Below are positions 54,801-62,610 of a stretch of 64,000 nt of DNA, piece after piece. The translations under genes and the position numbers were made by a program. This DNA comes from Lacrimispora saccharolytica (GTDB lineage Bacteria; Bacillota; Clostridia; Lachnospirales; Lachnospiraceae). The stretch lies in assembly GCA_016899975.1 (NCBI GenBank), contig JACJJN010000004.1, positions 1 to 64,000 of the forward strand. The letters are read 5' to 3'. The notes below the pieces were generated by a model that was not told the DNA's origin, searched no databases, and was given only the letters and a program-made list of their open reading frames with translations. Within the stretch, counting starts at the first letter, position 1; each line of letters begins with the position of its first letter.

Positions 54801-57167
54801 TGACAAGTCCGCTTCACAGTATTTCCAGCCTTCCCAGTAAATACCAGCCGGCGTATCTTCCGTCGCCTGACTTGTCTGAAGCGTAAAATCTACAGGGTCA
54901 GCCGTTCCGGTTTTCGGATTTCTAAGATAACCGCGCAGCCAGAAATTTCCGGTTCCTTCCGGAGCATACACCCACACACCGATACTTGTAGGTGTTCCGG
55001 GAATTTCTATGTCTTCCACGGCTCCAAAGTAAGCTCCGTCTGTACCGGATGGAGGAGCCGTAAAATCATAATTGATTTTCAGCGCGCTATTTCCGAAACG
55101 TACCGGTTCACCAGAATCGATTGTTACAAGTTCTGCCGACTGTTTTGCACCACGACCTGCATTACTCGTCTTGAAATTACTTCCTTCTGTATCGATCGTA
55201 TAATAATCCGGGTCCTCAAAATCCCAAGCAATGGTAGGCTCTTTTCCGACAATCACATGAAGACTTCCGGATACTGCTGAATCATAAACAGATGTCGCGG
55301 TGATTGTTCCCTCTTCGCGTCCTCCATTGGAAGAATGAAACGTATTTCCATTCATAGTGCCGAGATTAGGGTTATCCATTGTCCAGTTGAAATCCCCTAC
55401 CTTATAATTAACATCTCTTCCTTCAAATTTGACGATCAGATCCATCTCTATATCTGCATCAAACGCTGCACTTATCTCTGATTGCCGGAAACTGATGGAG
55501 TCCGGAGCCGCAATTTTGATCGTTGTACTGCCTTTCACAGTTCCATTTACCACAAGATTGACCGTCACATCTCCCTGCGTCCCATTTGAAGTAAAGGTTC
55601 CATCTGCACTAATACTTCCCAAATTTTTAGAAGCTTCATCCAGCTGCCAAGTTGCCTGAGCCGGAATCTCGGCAGGATATCCTCCACTGTCTACGCCCGT
55701 TGCTTCAAATGCAACAACAGATCCTGGCGTATAAATTTCATCTGCTGGTTCAATGGTTGCATGGTCGAATTGACCGTCGCTCTCAGCATTGGAGTATACG
55801 AGCAGAGATGACGAAATTGCTCGCTCAACTCCGTCAGAAGGACTGTTTCTGACTACCAGATCCTCTGTACCTTCCCTCTGAGTCATCATAGTCATTGAAC
55901 CGCCGCCGTCAAGCCTAAGAGCATCTACACATCCCATGTCAATCATAATACCAGCCAAATCATTATGTGTCAGCCCTACAGAGACAGGTGCCTGACGTCC
56001 ATCAACCGCAAGCAAAATAACCGAGCCATCCGCCTTAATACCAACCGCAGCCAACGGATGAACTTCATCGTTCATTTCCTGCTTCACACCATCCTTGATA
56101 AGAATCGCCTGCCCTCCGATCGCATCTTTTACATTATCTCCTAAAGGCGTTCCTTTCTCACGGATTTCTACTGTACCGTCGTTCAGTATCGCAACATACG
56201 GATGACCTGAATCCGTACGGTATACCGTTCCAGTCATTACCAATACTCCTTGCGGCTCTCCAGTCGCCATATTGAAAAGGTCTCCGTTGATACCGCCTAC
56301 AATATTGATGTTTCGCTTTTTCTCTACGGCACGTCCTTGTGCCGTCAGTGTCTGCATAGACCACTTCGAACCATCATCATTCCCGTATCCTGCTATTACT
56401 CCACTGCTTCCTGACGATGTATCCACTGTAATTGAATACGCCATCAATTGTTCATCGCCGTTTTCGGTATTCATGACATATCTGTTTTCTTTGATTCCTG
56501 GCGCAATATTATAATCTTTTGTCGAAATCGTATGAAAACGTGAAGCACTCTTTGCCTGCTGATCACTTTCAGTAATAACTGCTTCACTTTCCAGCGCAGA
56601 ATCCACGGCTGTTTCCTTATTGCTTTCTTCCGGAGATTCTGTCGGAATTACATCATTACTTGTTGTAGATTCCTCATTCTCTTTTGAGTTTTCTGGGGTT
56701 TTCGTTTCTGTCTCACCATTCTCCTGAGAGTCTCCTGATGTTTCTGTATCGCCATTCTCCTGAGAATTTTCCGGTGTTTCTATCTCTGTCTCACCATTTT
56801 CTTGAGAACCTTCCGGCAATTCTATGTCTGATTCTCCATCCTCTTCGTTGCCATCTGTCGACGTTGTTTCTCCTGGTTCGCTGCCTTCATTTGTTTCTGT
56901 AAATCCCTCTTCCTCGTCGCCTTCAACATTCTCTTCTGATCCAGTACCTACTCCACTACCATTTGCACCTTCATCCGTCGTACCAGAATCCGTCTGCACG
57001 CTGCCCTGTTCCTTATTCTCTGCCGAAGTGTCTGAAGCAGAAGCTGAAGTTTCTGTCACAGGATTTACCTGCATTCCCGCAGCAAACGCAAATTCGGCAG
57101 GAGACGTGAATGCCAACATTGCTGTCAGCATTACAGCAACTGCCTTTTTCCCGTGCTTTCTCATCAT
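48828..57167 (-). CDS. Giant secreted phosphodiester glycosidase-phosphoesterase LRR protein
   Basis: 2779 residues. Order: signal peptide (1-30, cleavage after A-F-A); Glu/Thr/Ser-rich linker with E-N-G-E-T-E repeats (35-210); NAGPA-type phosphodiester glycosidase (about 212-459, with G-G-I-N-G-D-L-F-N near 290 and L-D-G-G-G-S-M-T near 420); Ig-like and jelly-roll carbohydrate-binding-like parts (470-835); a cohesin-like domain (955-1090); a purple-acid-phosphatase N-domain and metallophosphoesterase (1196-1509; G-N-H-E-Y and G-H-D-H-S-Y are visible). Choline-binding-like repeats (1572-1640) come next, then six BspA-type LRR_5 blocks of about 190 residues to the end. No LPxTG; wall-binding repeats may hold it. 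It could uncap and dephosphorylate sugar-phosphate polymers or host glycans. An AAGGAGG site is 12 bases upstream. Confidence 0.88.
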   Translation of the reverse strand: MMRKHGKKAVAVMLTAMLAFTSPAEFAFAAGMQVNPVTETSASASDTSAENKEQGSVQTDSGTTDEGANGSGVGTGSEENVEGDEEEGFTETNEGSEPGETTSTDGNEEDGESDIELPEGSQENGETEIETPENSQENGDTETSGDSQENGETETKTPENSKENEESTTSNDVIPTESPEESNKETAVDSALESEAVITESDQQAKSASRFHTISTKDYNIAPGIKENRYVMNTENGDEQLMAYSITVDTSSGSSGVIAGYGNDDGSKWSMQTLTAQGRAVEKKRNINIVGGINGDLFNMATGEPQGVLVMTGTVYRTDSGHPYVAILNDGTVEIREKGTPLGDNVKDAIGGQAILIKDGVKQEMNDEVHPLAAVGIKADGSVILLAVDGRQAPVSVGLTHNDLAGIMIDMGCVDALRLDGGGSMTMMTQREGTEDLVVRNSPSDGVERAISSSLLVYSNAESDGQFDHATIEPADEIYTPGSVVAFEATGVDSGGYPAEIPAQATWQLDEASKNLGSISADGTFTSNGTQGDVTVNLVVNGTVKGSTTIKIAAPDSISFRQSEISAAFDADIEMDLIVKFEGRDVNYKVGDFNWTMDNPNLGTMNGNTFHSSNGGREEGTITATSVYDSAVSGSLHVIVGKEPTIAWDFEDPDYYTIDTEGSNFKTSNAGRGAKQSAELVTIDSGEPVRFGNSALKINYDFTAPPSGTDGAYFGAVEDIEIPGTPTSIGVWVYAPEGTGNFWLRGYLRNPKTGTADPVDFTLQTSQATEDTPAGIYWEGWKYCEADLSAWEPPFILAGGQTLRIMYVPGINMGTKTAGSLYFDNLQFVYGESNSDVDAPVIDSVLANEQTLEDNMTFDTETIDFEASFYDVENKYTTGIDYSTVNAYIDGRNVEESGIEYYLDQGGNTLYLYDVKLTKGTHSLKILVRDLFGNESVVTKYFTVNNENAAETAVSIVPNDDDLPILGKDYVLNVQTRQLEDISEISAEILIDKAYESTYKVEFSEDYTGTASYNKITRILSIQATRKEGAQGTGSGNIARIVFPISKDTKEGTIFSYTIRTGQYVSKSLGAGSFSDSPKEIEIEAMYSLTSDPMILGSEGTIYVTDRDGNPVSGVSVFQGNDDKVIGSTDKNGELKTDALCQNSGTYEIYAEDKDGNRSFVKEIVCSEAAGSEKGEPYNILHSAAENPDTEKNIVWMSHPLVTKKAVVQYAEKSAYEDKGNKAFELFDGESSIQEFTAGAASAARVNSAYLTGLKPDTTYSYRVGDGKVWSEVMEFTTEASDQENTNFFVIADVQSEDMSEVDGILDTVSGEDYTFGIQTGDGVDSAINYEYWKNYNQLFSADRMGGKDVIHVLGNHEYEGNLSGDIANAIYNLPGQKYYSVTYGNVYVAVINYTTSKDALQEALDWLEKDAASSSARWKVLAMHQPAYYTNTTGGNGYIHDMVPSVAEKAGIDFVFSGHDHSYARTQPLTGGNVDQENGVVYYISGSTGEKSYSVVDNPEFHFAKVTGDYDSVYLSVEATEKAFTVRAMEADGRVIDSYTKQDPCAKGHTYEYTEGKLTCSVCGKTITTEDYTGLVKDVQTGRKMYFKDGIVTTGVQEYAGKRYCFDQNGLAYDGTFTYAGASFTIQDGEFVSSTDSSVAYIVGIGETEDGLRWIISNNFVLRIDGSGAMKNYSQTDKAPWVSRQAWVHTAYIGKDITSIGNYGLFTLNELREIHFEEGSRLQSIGSHAFQFTKISAITLPETVSAIGNYAFAENRHLAEITIPQAVTKLSYGAFQGCSGLTKATIPETVTSIEGEVFDKCQALTIYGVKDGVADLYAERHAIPFESTGNAVYQGTVNNQLSWSYTDGTLTINGNGAMQDMEGYTGQPWYKMENGVKLQERIKKVVIGAGVESIGAYAFIGYKNLQEVVFEGAEQAKITAIGKHAFQNTAITVVSLPASVKTLGNYCFAGCEELKTVEIPEGLGVIPYGAFQGCVTLEKVTLPVSLTMIEGQVFDQCPTVVIYGLLDTKAQEYAQKNNIAFEATGTAAYEGAITESMRWGYSDGVLTITGSGRMTDCSVNGGQPWERAYNGVKLQDRIEKVVIGSGVENIGAYAFFHAENLSTVVFEGESTLKSIDKHAFQGSGLIRMEMPNSITELGNYAFADCEELKEVSVSTGVEVMPYAAFSGSNNLYKVVLPASIQAFNSQVFAGCDRLTITCDEGSAAESYADSHDIPVIFTGSSAQYGGKFGNGLRWEFESGELRILGNGTMPEYEAEGEQPWKNAGGVDLQGMIETITIGKDVENIGAYAFFNLSAVKTVTFEEGSNLKNIGKHAFQNLSIAQITLPDTVETIERTAFAGCSELTALRVPANVSVLTYAMFQGCTSLETVYIPETVTFIENDIVKDCPKVMLQGVKDGIADYYATKWGIPYQAEGQASYEGDLGTGVHWKYSDGVMTFSGEGAIPDYENYFSQPWYRMDNTVKLQNRIKKVVIGKDVTEIGAYALFDAVNMREIEFEEGSVLKRIGKHSMRGTMISAINLPDSVTSIERYAFEGNTLLKEVKIPTGVRTVCYATFQNCDNLVKAEIPKTVLLVEDLAFENCPEVTIYGAKDSAADEYAADNGISFVPTEYETFGGQLTSSISWEYSNGTMIIAGSGAMPDYETYNKQPWYKTENGIKLLPKIEKLIVEKGITRIGAYAFFGAENLETVIFEGTGLQSVGKHAFQNSGITEIELKNRVKSIENYAFAGCKNLKKAYVPEATKQFGVSVFEDCSKISIYGTAGSSAEEFAKQNKLPFVDMNK

Positions 57168-57420
57168 ACCTTCTTCTTACCTCCTTTTTCTTTGGACATA
57201 AACAAAAAGAACTTACCGTATATTTTGTGCCTGCTCAAAGATGCGCTGATAAAACTTCTTTTATGTCTTTTTTAATATATCACAGAAGTAAGAAAATGAA
57301 AATAATATTTCCAATTTTTGGAGTAACAATCTGCCTTCTAATTTCAAAGAATTGTATTTTTCACGGATGAATCAATATATCAAATCTGACATTTATATTA
57401 CAATTCTCCAACCCGCATAT

Positions 57421-57466
57421 AAAAAAGGATTTTTTTAAGCTATATTGCTAAAAAAAATCCTTTTTT
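57421..57466 (-). terminator. Terminator of downstream glycan operon
   Basis: AAAAAAGGATTTTTTT and AAAAAAAATCCTTTTTT surround a 13-base loop. It lies between gtrA and the giant gene; the remaining 400 bases of this gap are A+T-rich leader sequence for the giant gene with only a weak TTTTCA-17-TATATT match. Confidence 0.82.
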
Positions 57467-57569
57467 CAGAAATCTTCAAAAATTGTATAACCAAGTTTAA
57501 ATCGAAAAAAATTAATAATCAATTATCTTGATTCATCTTTTCCAATACACCTGTATTTTAATAATGTAT

Positions 57570-57974
57570 TTATTTATTCTCCTTAAAAACCAAAAATCTC
57601 TGACCCAAATAATTAAATCCAACAAACAAACACATTCCTGCCAACATAGCAACATTGTCTTGAACACTTTTTTGGGCAAAGCTCAAAATTCCACGAATCA
57701 ATGGTCGTGCTATACCATATGCCAGGAGATAGCATATTGATATATTGACCACAAACCTGACAATCTGTTTTACCGACTTTTCTTTATTCTGAAATGTAAA
57801 GTATTTATTTAAGAAATAACTTACAATACTGCCTACAATATAATTCGCTGCGGAAGAAATCCAATAGTTCATATGGGCAATATTATATAGCAAAAACATA
57901 ATGCTTGTCCCAACAATCGTATTGACTATTCCGACCAACAGAAATTTTATTGTTGTCTTATCAATTAGCTTCAT
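57570..57974 (-). CDS. GtrA family membrane protein
   Basis: 134 residues, four transmembrane helices, N-terminus L-L-V-G-I-V-N-T-I-V-G and N-Y-I-V-G-S-I-V-S-Y-F-L-N-K near 40-53, which are the family's hallmarks. GtrA/GtcA proteins are thought to flip or assist undecaprenyl-phosphate sugars made by a GtrB/CsbB transferase; that enzyme and YfhO are encoded just upstream. It is the last gene of its operon; YfhO ends 7 bases before it starts. Confidence 0.93.
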   Translation of the reverse strand: MKLIDKTTIKFLLVGIVNTIVGTSIMFLLYNIAHMNYWISSAANYIVGSIVSYFLNKYFTFQNKEKSVKQIVRFVVNISICYLLAYGIARPLIRGILSFAQKSVQDNVAMLAGMCLFVGFNYLGQRFLVFKENK

Positions 57975-57980
57975 ATTTTC

Positions 57981-60593
57981 TCAACTCCGTTCTAAAACTT
58001 TTCCCTTCATCACTCTTTTCTTTTTTCTGTAAACTGCAGAACATCCCAAAATCAAAATTCCGACACAAGAAACCATCGCCCCGGTCTTCAGCATGGGAAC
58101 ATGATATATCATTTCAACCTGGTTGGTTCCATTCTTCAGCGGAATGGAAATAAGACAATCTCCAAATAACTCCGGCTCTATTTCTTCTCCATTCAACAAG
58201 ATGGTCCATCCCGAATGATAAGGAACGGATAAGAAAAGCTTTTCACCCTCTTCTCCTTCTACAGCACAAGTTACATATCCATTTTCCATCTGCAGATTTT
58301 CCACTTCTGTCTGGGAAATCTTTTGCGTAATACGTTCCAACTCGTTAAGATCCAGGGCATAAAACTGTTCATCCTTAAGATCCATGTTTTCCGCTGTCAA
58401 TGTCACTGTTACCGTTTCCTCTGCAGGATCAGTCGGAATATAAAACACGCTGGGCGACAACCAACTTGCATAAGCAAAACTCTTTTCTCCATTTATTTCA
58501 ATGCTGGCACTCATTGTTGAATTCCAAGGGAGATTTCCATACAATGTATAATTCCCTACTGGAACTTCCACTGAATACGTAAGCGTATTATCACCCTCAT
58601 TGCGTTCAAAATTGAGTCTCCGATAAATTTTAATCGGTTCTCCAGACAGTTCAGAAAACAGCTCATTCTGATATTCAAATGGATTTACATCTTCCGCTTT
58701 TGCTTCGGATTCTGTTGAATCATAAACAAATGCCAGAGGAAGTGAATAGGGATTTTCATATACTGTCTTTCCATTGTAATTTTCCAATTCTTCCACTGGT
58801 TCCAGGCCATTGATTGCATATGGCGATAAAATATATTTTACTCCCAGCAAAGAATCCGCACCGATCACCGACGTATTAACAATCTGCATATTTATGCCTT
58901 CACAACGATAACCTAATCTGGTAAGGAAATCCATCTGGCGTCCATCCGGCGCTGAGGTATATTCTGTAATTGATTTGTAATTATACGCCATCGATCCATT
59001 ATAATACGCCGTTACGCCATTACTTCCCATGGCTCTCGTAGTCGTCTGAGAAATACGATAGTCGCCGCTGTCATACTGATGAATCTTGTCTATTTGTTCT
59101 ATTGCCTGGGCTGTATATTCTTTAAAATCACCCACATCACTTGTACGATAATACACCGTCAGCAAATTGAGATTTATAAATAATTCGCTAACAACAACAG
59201 CTGCCAACAAAATGCCCCCTGCTCTCATCTTCTTTGCTTTTTCTTTCAAATTCACCAGCGACGGCCACTCTAAAAGAATTCCTGTAATAACAAGAAAGAA
59301 TGCCGTAGCATAAACATATTTTATGTCCCACACAGGTTTTACATAATTTAATACAAGCAACAAAGACGCAAATATTATTGAACATTTAAGTGACAAATAC
59401 GGGGTTTCCATATCCTCACTTTCTGATTTTTCAAAGAAACAAGCCGCAAGAAAAAGAATAAGAAAAATTGCTATGTAAGAATAACGATACCAATAACTAT
59501 CTACCTGTTTAAACAAAGAAAATGTTACTGCGAGAGGTTTCCAATAAAGGCACAATGCCAATATACATAACACGATTCCAGCCACAAGTTTTTTTCTTAT
59601 CTGGATTTTTTTGCTGAAAAAGAAACATGTGCATCCAATCACAGCGAAGCTTCCACAAAATAATGCTGCACTTCCCTGTGAACTTGTAGCCCCCAAAGTA
59701 TAGTTTTGGATTGCTGAGACTGCGTCTCCAATAAACTCATTTTGGATCAATTCCCAGTCAAATGTACCTTCTCCACTTCCTTTCATAACAAAAACAGTAG
59801 GAAAAAATAAGAACGCGCTTAAAATAATGCCCATAGTCATTGCGCATCCGAAGCGTACTACCTCTCCAAAATATATTCTGATTTTCCTCTCCGCATTTTC
59901 TATATGATTATTCACAAAAAACATTTCAAAGAACAACCAGATAATCGCAAAAAGACAGTCCACGCCTGCACTATACCAATTGAATATGATCGCAAGACCA
60001 ACCGTAATACTCAGAAAACGCAGATTATTTATGGCTAAAAGTTTATAAACCCCAAGCAAGATCAGCGGCAGCATATACACTCCATCTAACCACATGATAT
60101 TACTGCACTGCGTTATATTATACTGCATAAAAGCATATGCCACAGACAATAAAACAATATACTTTGGCTGTAATTTTTCCGAAAATCTGTGTCTGAAAAA
60201 AAATGCACAGGTCACAGCCGCCGTACCTAACTTAATTGATATCAGAAAATCGAAAAAAACATGTAATTCTGTCTTTGGAAAGAAGATAACAAGAAAATTA
60301 AACGGTGATGCGAGATAATAACTGAAGGTGCCGATATTTGTTCCTCCAAGTTCCTTGCTAAATGTATATCCGATATCATTTCGACCGGCCAGAACATCTT
60401 TAAAATAGGCAAAAAAATCAAGATATTGTATGTTTGCATCATTACATGCCATGCTATTTTCTCCAAATGGAGCATACGAATTCAAATAGAAAAATAGCCA
60501 TAACAAAAGAAAAACGCTGAAAAATGCTGTAATATATATCAATATACTGGCAGATTTTTTTTGAAAACCAGTGATTATATTCTGCTGACCCAT
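57981..60593 (-). CDS. yfhO: YfhO family membrane glycosyltransferase
   Basis: 870 residues. About 12 hydrophobic segments in the first 500 residues, with the external Asn/Asp-rich N-S-Y-A-P-F-G-E-N-S-M-A-C-N-D loop near 30, then a large external soluble domain (about 500-835), and one last helix before the C-terminus. This is the GT-C-like YfhO class. In Bacillus, Listeria and Staphylococcus the YfhO protein works with CsbB and GtcA to add GlcNAc or similar sugars to lipoteichoic acid on the outer face. The gene order CsbB-like, YfhO, GtrA here fits that system; the acceptor polymer in this organism is inferred. Confidence 0.92.
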   Translation of the reverse strand: MGQQNIITGFQKKSASILIYITAFFSVFLLLWLFFYLNSYAPFGENSMACNDANIQYLDFFAYFKDVLAGRNDIGYTFSKELGGTNIGTFSYYLASPFNFLVIFFPKTELHVFFDFLISIKLGTAAVTCAFFFRHRFSEKLQPKYIVLLSVAYAFMQYNITQCSNIMWLDGVYMLPLILLGVYKLLAINNLRFLSITVGLAIIFNWYSAGVDCLFAIIWLFFEMFFVNNHIENAERKIRIYFGEVVRFGCAMTMGIILSAFLFFPTVFVMKGSGEGTFDWELIQNEFIGDAVSAIQNYTLGATSSQGSAALFCGSFAVIGCTCFFFSKKIQIRKKLVAGIVLCILALCLYWKPLAVTFSLFKQVDSYWYRYSYIAIFLILFLAACFFEKSESEDMETPYLSLKCSIIFASLLLVLNYVKPVWDIKYVYATAFFLVITGILLEWPSLVNLKEKAKKMRAGGILLAAVVVSELFINLNLLTVYYRTSDVGDFKEYTAQAIEQIDKIHQYDSGDYRISQTTTRAMGSNGVTAYYNGSMAYNYKSITEYTSAPDGRQMDFLTRLGYRCEGINMQIVNTSVIGADSLLGVKYILSPYAINGLEPVEELENYNGKTVYENPYSLPLAFVYDSTESEAKAEDVNPFEYQNELFSELSGEPIKIYRRLNFERNEGDNTLTYSVEVPVGNYTLYGNLPWNSTMSASIEINGEKSFAYASWLSPSVFYIPTDPAEETVTVTLTAENMDLKDEQFYALDLNELERITQKISQTEVENLQMENGYVTCAVEGEEGEKLFLSVPYHSGWTILLNGEEIEPELFGDCLISIPLKNGTNQVEMIYHVPMLKTGAMVSCVGILILGCSAVYRKKKRVMKGKVLERS

Positions 60594-60596
60594 ATT

Positions 60597-61556
60597 TTAC
60601 TCCTTATAGATATCTTCTTCGTCTGTTTCATCAGAATTAACAATATTCTCAACAATATAAATAGGACGATTTTTTATTTCACTAAACAACACTGAAATAT
60701 ATTGTCCAATAATACCGATAACTAAAAGCACGATTGCAAACATAAAACATAACGTAACGATAATTGTAGCGTACCCTACCGGTGTGTCAAATACAATTTT
60801 GCACACAATAGTATATAGCATTAAAATCAGCCCGCATAAACCAACGAAACCACCCGTATACATTCCCAGTCTCAATGGCATATCAGAAAAGCTACATAAT
60901 GTTGTCATAGAAAATTTTAACAACTTACTCAGATTGTAATGACTTTCCCCCGCCACTCTGCTTCTAGCTGTATATTCTAAAGTTGTTTTGTTAAATCCAA
61001 CACTCTGAACGTATCCTCGAAGATATCTCACTTTTTCACGGTATTCCTTGCGCAGTACATCTGCAACCTGCCTAGATAACGCAAAAAAATCAGAAGCGTT
61101 GTTCTCAAATTTTACCGGTGATAACAAGTTTAATACTTTATAAAATAACGAAGATGTCACTTTCTTGATAAAACCTCCATCTTCTCTCGATGATCGAATC
61201 ATTGATATGACATCATACCCTGCTTCGAACTTCTGGATAATTTTAGGAATGCTTTCTGGCGGATGCTGCAAATCAGCATCCATGCAAACAATACCATCTC
61301 CACTTGCGTAATCAATGCCAGCTATCATAGCCGCTTCATGCCCAAAATTTCGCGAAAAATTTATAACACGAACCTTCTTATTTGTTTTTGCCAACTCACA
61401 CAAGATAGAATAACTTTGATCTGTGCTGCCATCATTTACAAAAATAAGTTCATAGTCCCAATGGCATTCTTCTAATATCGGCAGAGTAGTTTTAAAGAAT
61501 TCCCTGATCGATAATTCTTCATTGTATACAGATACAACAACCGAAATTTTATTCAT
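60597..61556 (-). CDS. CsbB/GtrB-like undecaprenyl-phosphate glycosyltransferase
   Basis: 319 residues. The GT2 domain has V-V-S-V-Y-N-E-E near 7-14, N-D-G-S-T-D near 41, and M-D-A-D-L-Q-H-P-P near 92-100 (D-x-D). Two C-terminal transmembrane helices (about 227-285) anchor it, as in DPM1/CsbB enzymes. It would charge undecaprenyl phosphate with a sugar on the cytoplasmic side for YfhO. The start overlaps the acyltransferase stop by 8 bases; the stop lies three bases before the YfhO start. Confidence 0.94.
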   Translation of the reverse strand: MNKISVVVSVYNEELSIREFFKTTLPILEECHWDYELIFVNDGSTDQSYSILCELAKTNKKVRVINFSRNFGHEAAMIAGIDYASGDGIVCMDADLQHPPESIPKIIQKFEAGYDVISMIRSSREDGGFIKKVTSSLFYKVLNLLSPVKFENNASDFFALSRQVADVLRKEYREKVRYLRGYVQSVGFNKTTLEYTARSRVAGESHYNLSKLLKFSMTTLCSFSDMPLRLGMYTGGFVGLCGLILMLYTIVCKIVFDTPVGYATIIVTLCFMFAIVLLVIGIIGQYISVLFSEIKNRPIYIVENIVNSDETDEEDIYKE

Positions 61557-62610
61557 AACCTTTTCTCCTATTCAAAATTCTTTTAAGCAATACCCTTTTT
61601 ACTAATACTTCTCTACGAAAAATGTCAATAAAAACACTGCAACAAAACACCAAAAAAATTATTCCTATAGAATATAGAACAAAATACCGTGAATATATTT
61701 TTTCATTGCTCTTAAAAATTTCTCTCCACAAAAAATATCTTACATAATTGTTATCATGAACCAAATAAACTCCAAACATAGATTGGGCAAAATAATTTAT
61801 ATATTTACTATTTTTTATCTTTAGATTTTTAAAACAACAGAATAATGATACTGCGCATACAATCGTGAAAATACTATTTTCTTCTGCTCCATAAGTAGCG
61901 TACTTACCCAAATGAGGATTGTACTTTCCAGCATAATCAAAAACTATAATACATATAATGTAAAAAAAATAGACTCCTACAGTTATTAGCAGTCCATATT
62001 TATAATTTGTAGTAAATTTATCAGGAAACAATCTTAAATATGCACCAATTAAATACAGTAATACAAATAATCCTAGTTGTGAATATACCACACTTAATTC
62101 AAAAAAAGTAGGAATGACTGACCAAACAATCAACAATAAACTGATCAATTTTTTTAACTCTACAGAAGATAAATTTATGATCATTTTATTTATATATGGC
62201 ACCAAAAGATACAAAATAAAATATGTTGTTGCAAACCAATACTGAAAAGAAGTTATCGGAAAAAATGCGTATATAATTCGTTCTACTGTCAGGCTGTTCA
62301 ATGTTTTATTCAGCAAAGAAACAATAAACATTCCACTTACAGAATAAAAACAGATTTCAGCCCACAGTTTTATCGCTTTTGTCTTTTTATATCCAGAATA
62401 AACAGAAAAATATCCCATTACTATAACAAATATTGCAACGCCTATTTTTCCCCCTACCTGCAAACTTTGAACAAAAACATGATTTAATTGAATAGAGGTT
62501 GGGTCAAACTGAAAATTACTATGTAAAGAGTAGTGATGCATCACAATTAAGAGCATTGCAATAATCCGCAGCATCTCAATATTGCTGCTTCGCTCCTTGA
62601 TTATTTTCAT
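61549..62610 (-). CDS. Acyltransferase family 3 membrane protein
   Basis: 353 residues, about ten hydrophobic segments. The N-terminus has R-S-S-N-I-E-M-L-R-I-I-A-M-L-L-I-V-M-H-H-Y-S near 7-28; the R-x10-H pattern contains the His used by OafA/WecH-like O-acetyltransferases. It overlaps both neighbours (4 and 8 bases), so it is part of the operon. It likely O-acetylates a sugar of the surface glycan. Confidence 0.9.
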   Translation of the reverse strand: MKIIKERSSNIEMLRIIAMLLIVMHHYSLHSNFQFDPTSIQLNHVFVQSLQVGGKIGVAIFVIVMGYFSVYSGYKKTKAIKLWAEICFYSVSGMFIVSLLNKTLNSLTVERIIYAFFPITSFQYWFATTYFILYLLVPYINKMIINLSSVELKKLISLLLIVWSVIPTFFELSVVYSQLGLFVLLYLIGAYLRLFPDKFTTNYKYGLLITVGVYFFYIICIIVFDYAGKYNPHLGKYATYGAEENSIFTIVCAVSLFCCFKNLKIKNSKYINYFAQSMFGVYLVHDNNYVRYFLWREIFKSNEKIYSRYFVLYSIGIIFLVFCCSVFIDIFRREVLVKRVLLKRILNRRKGYE

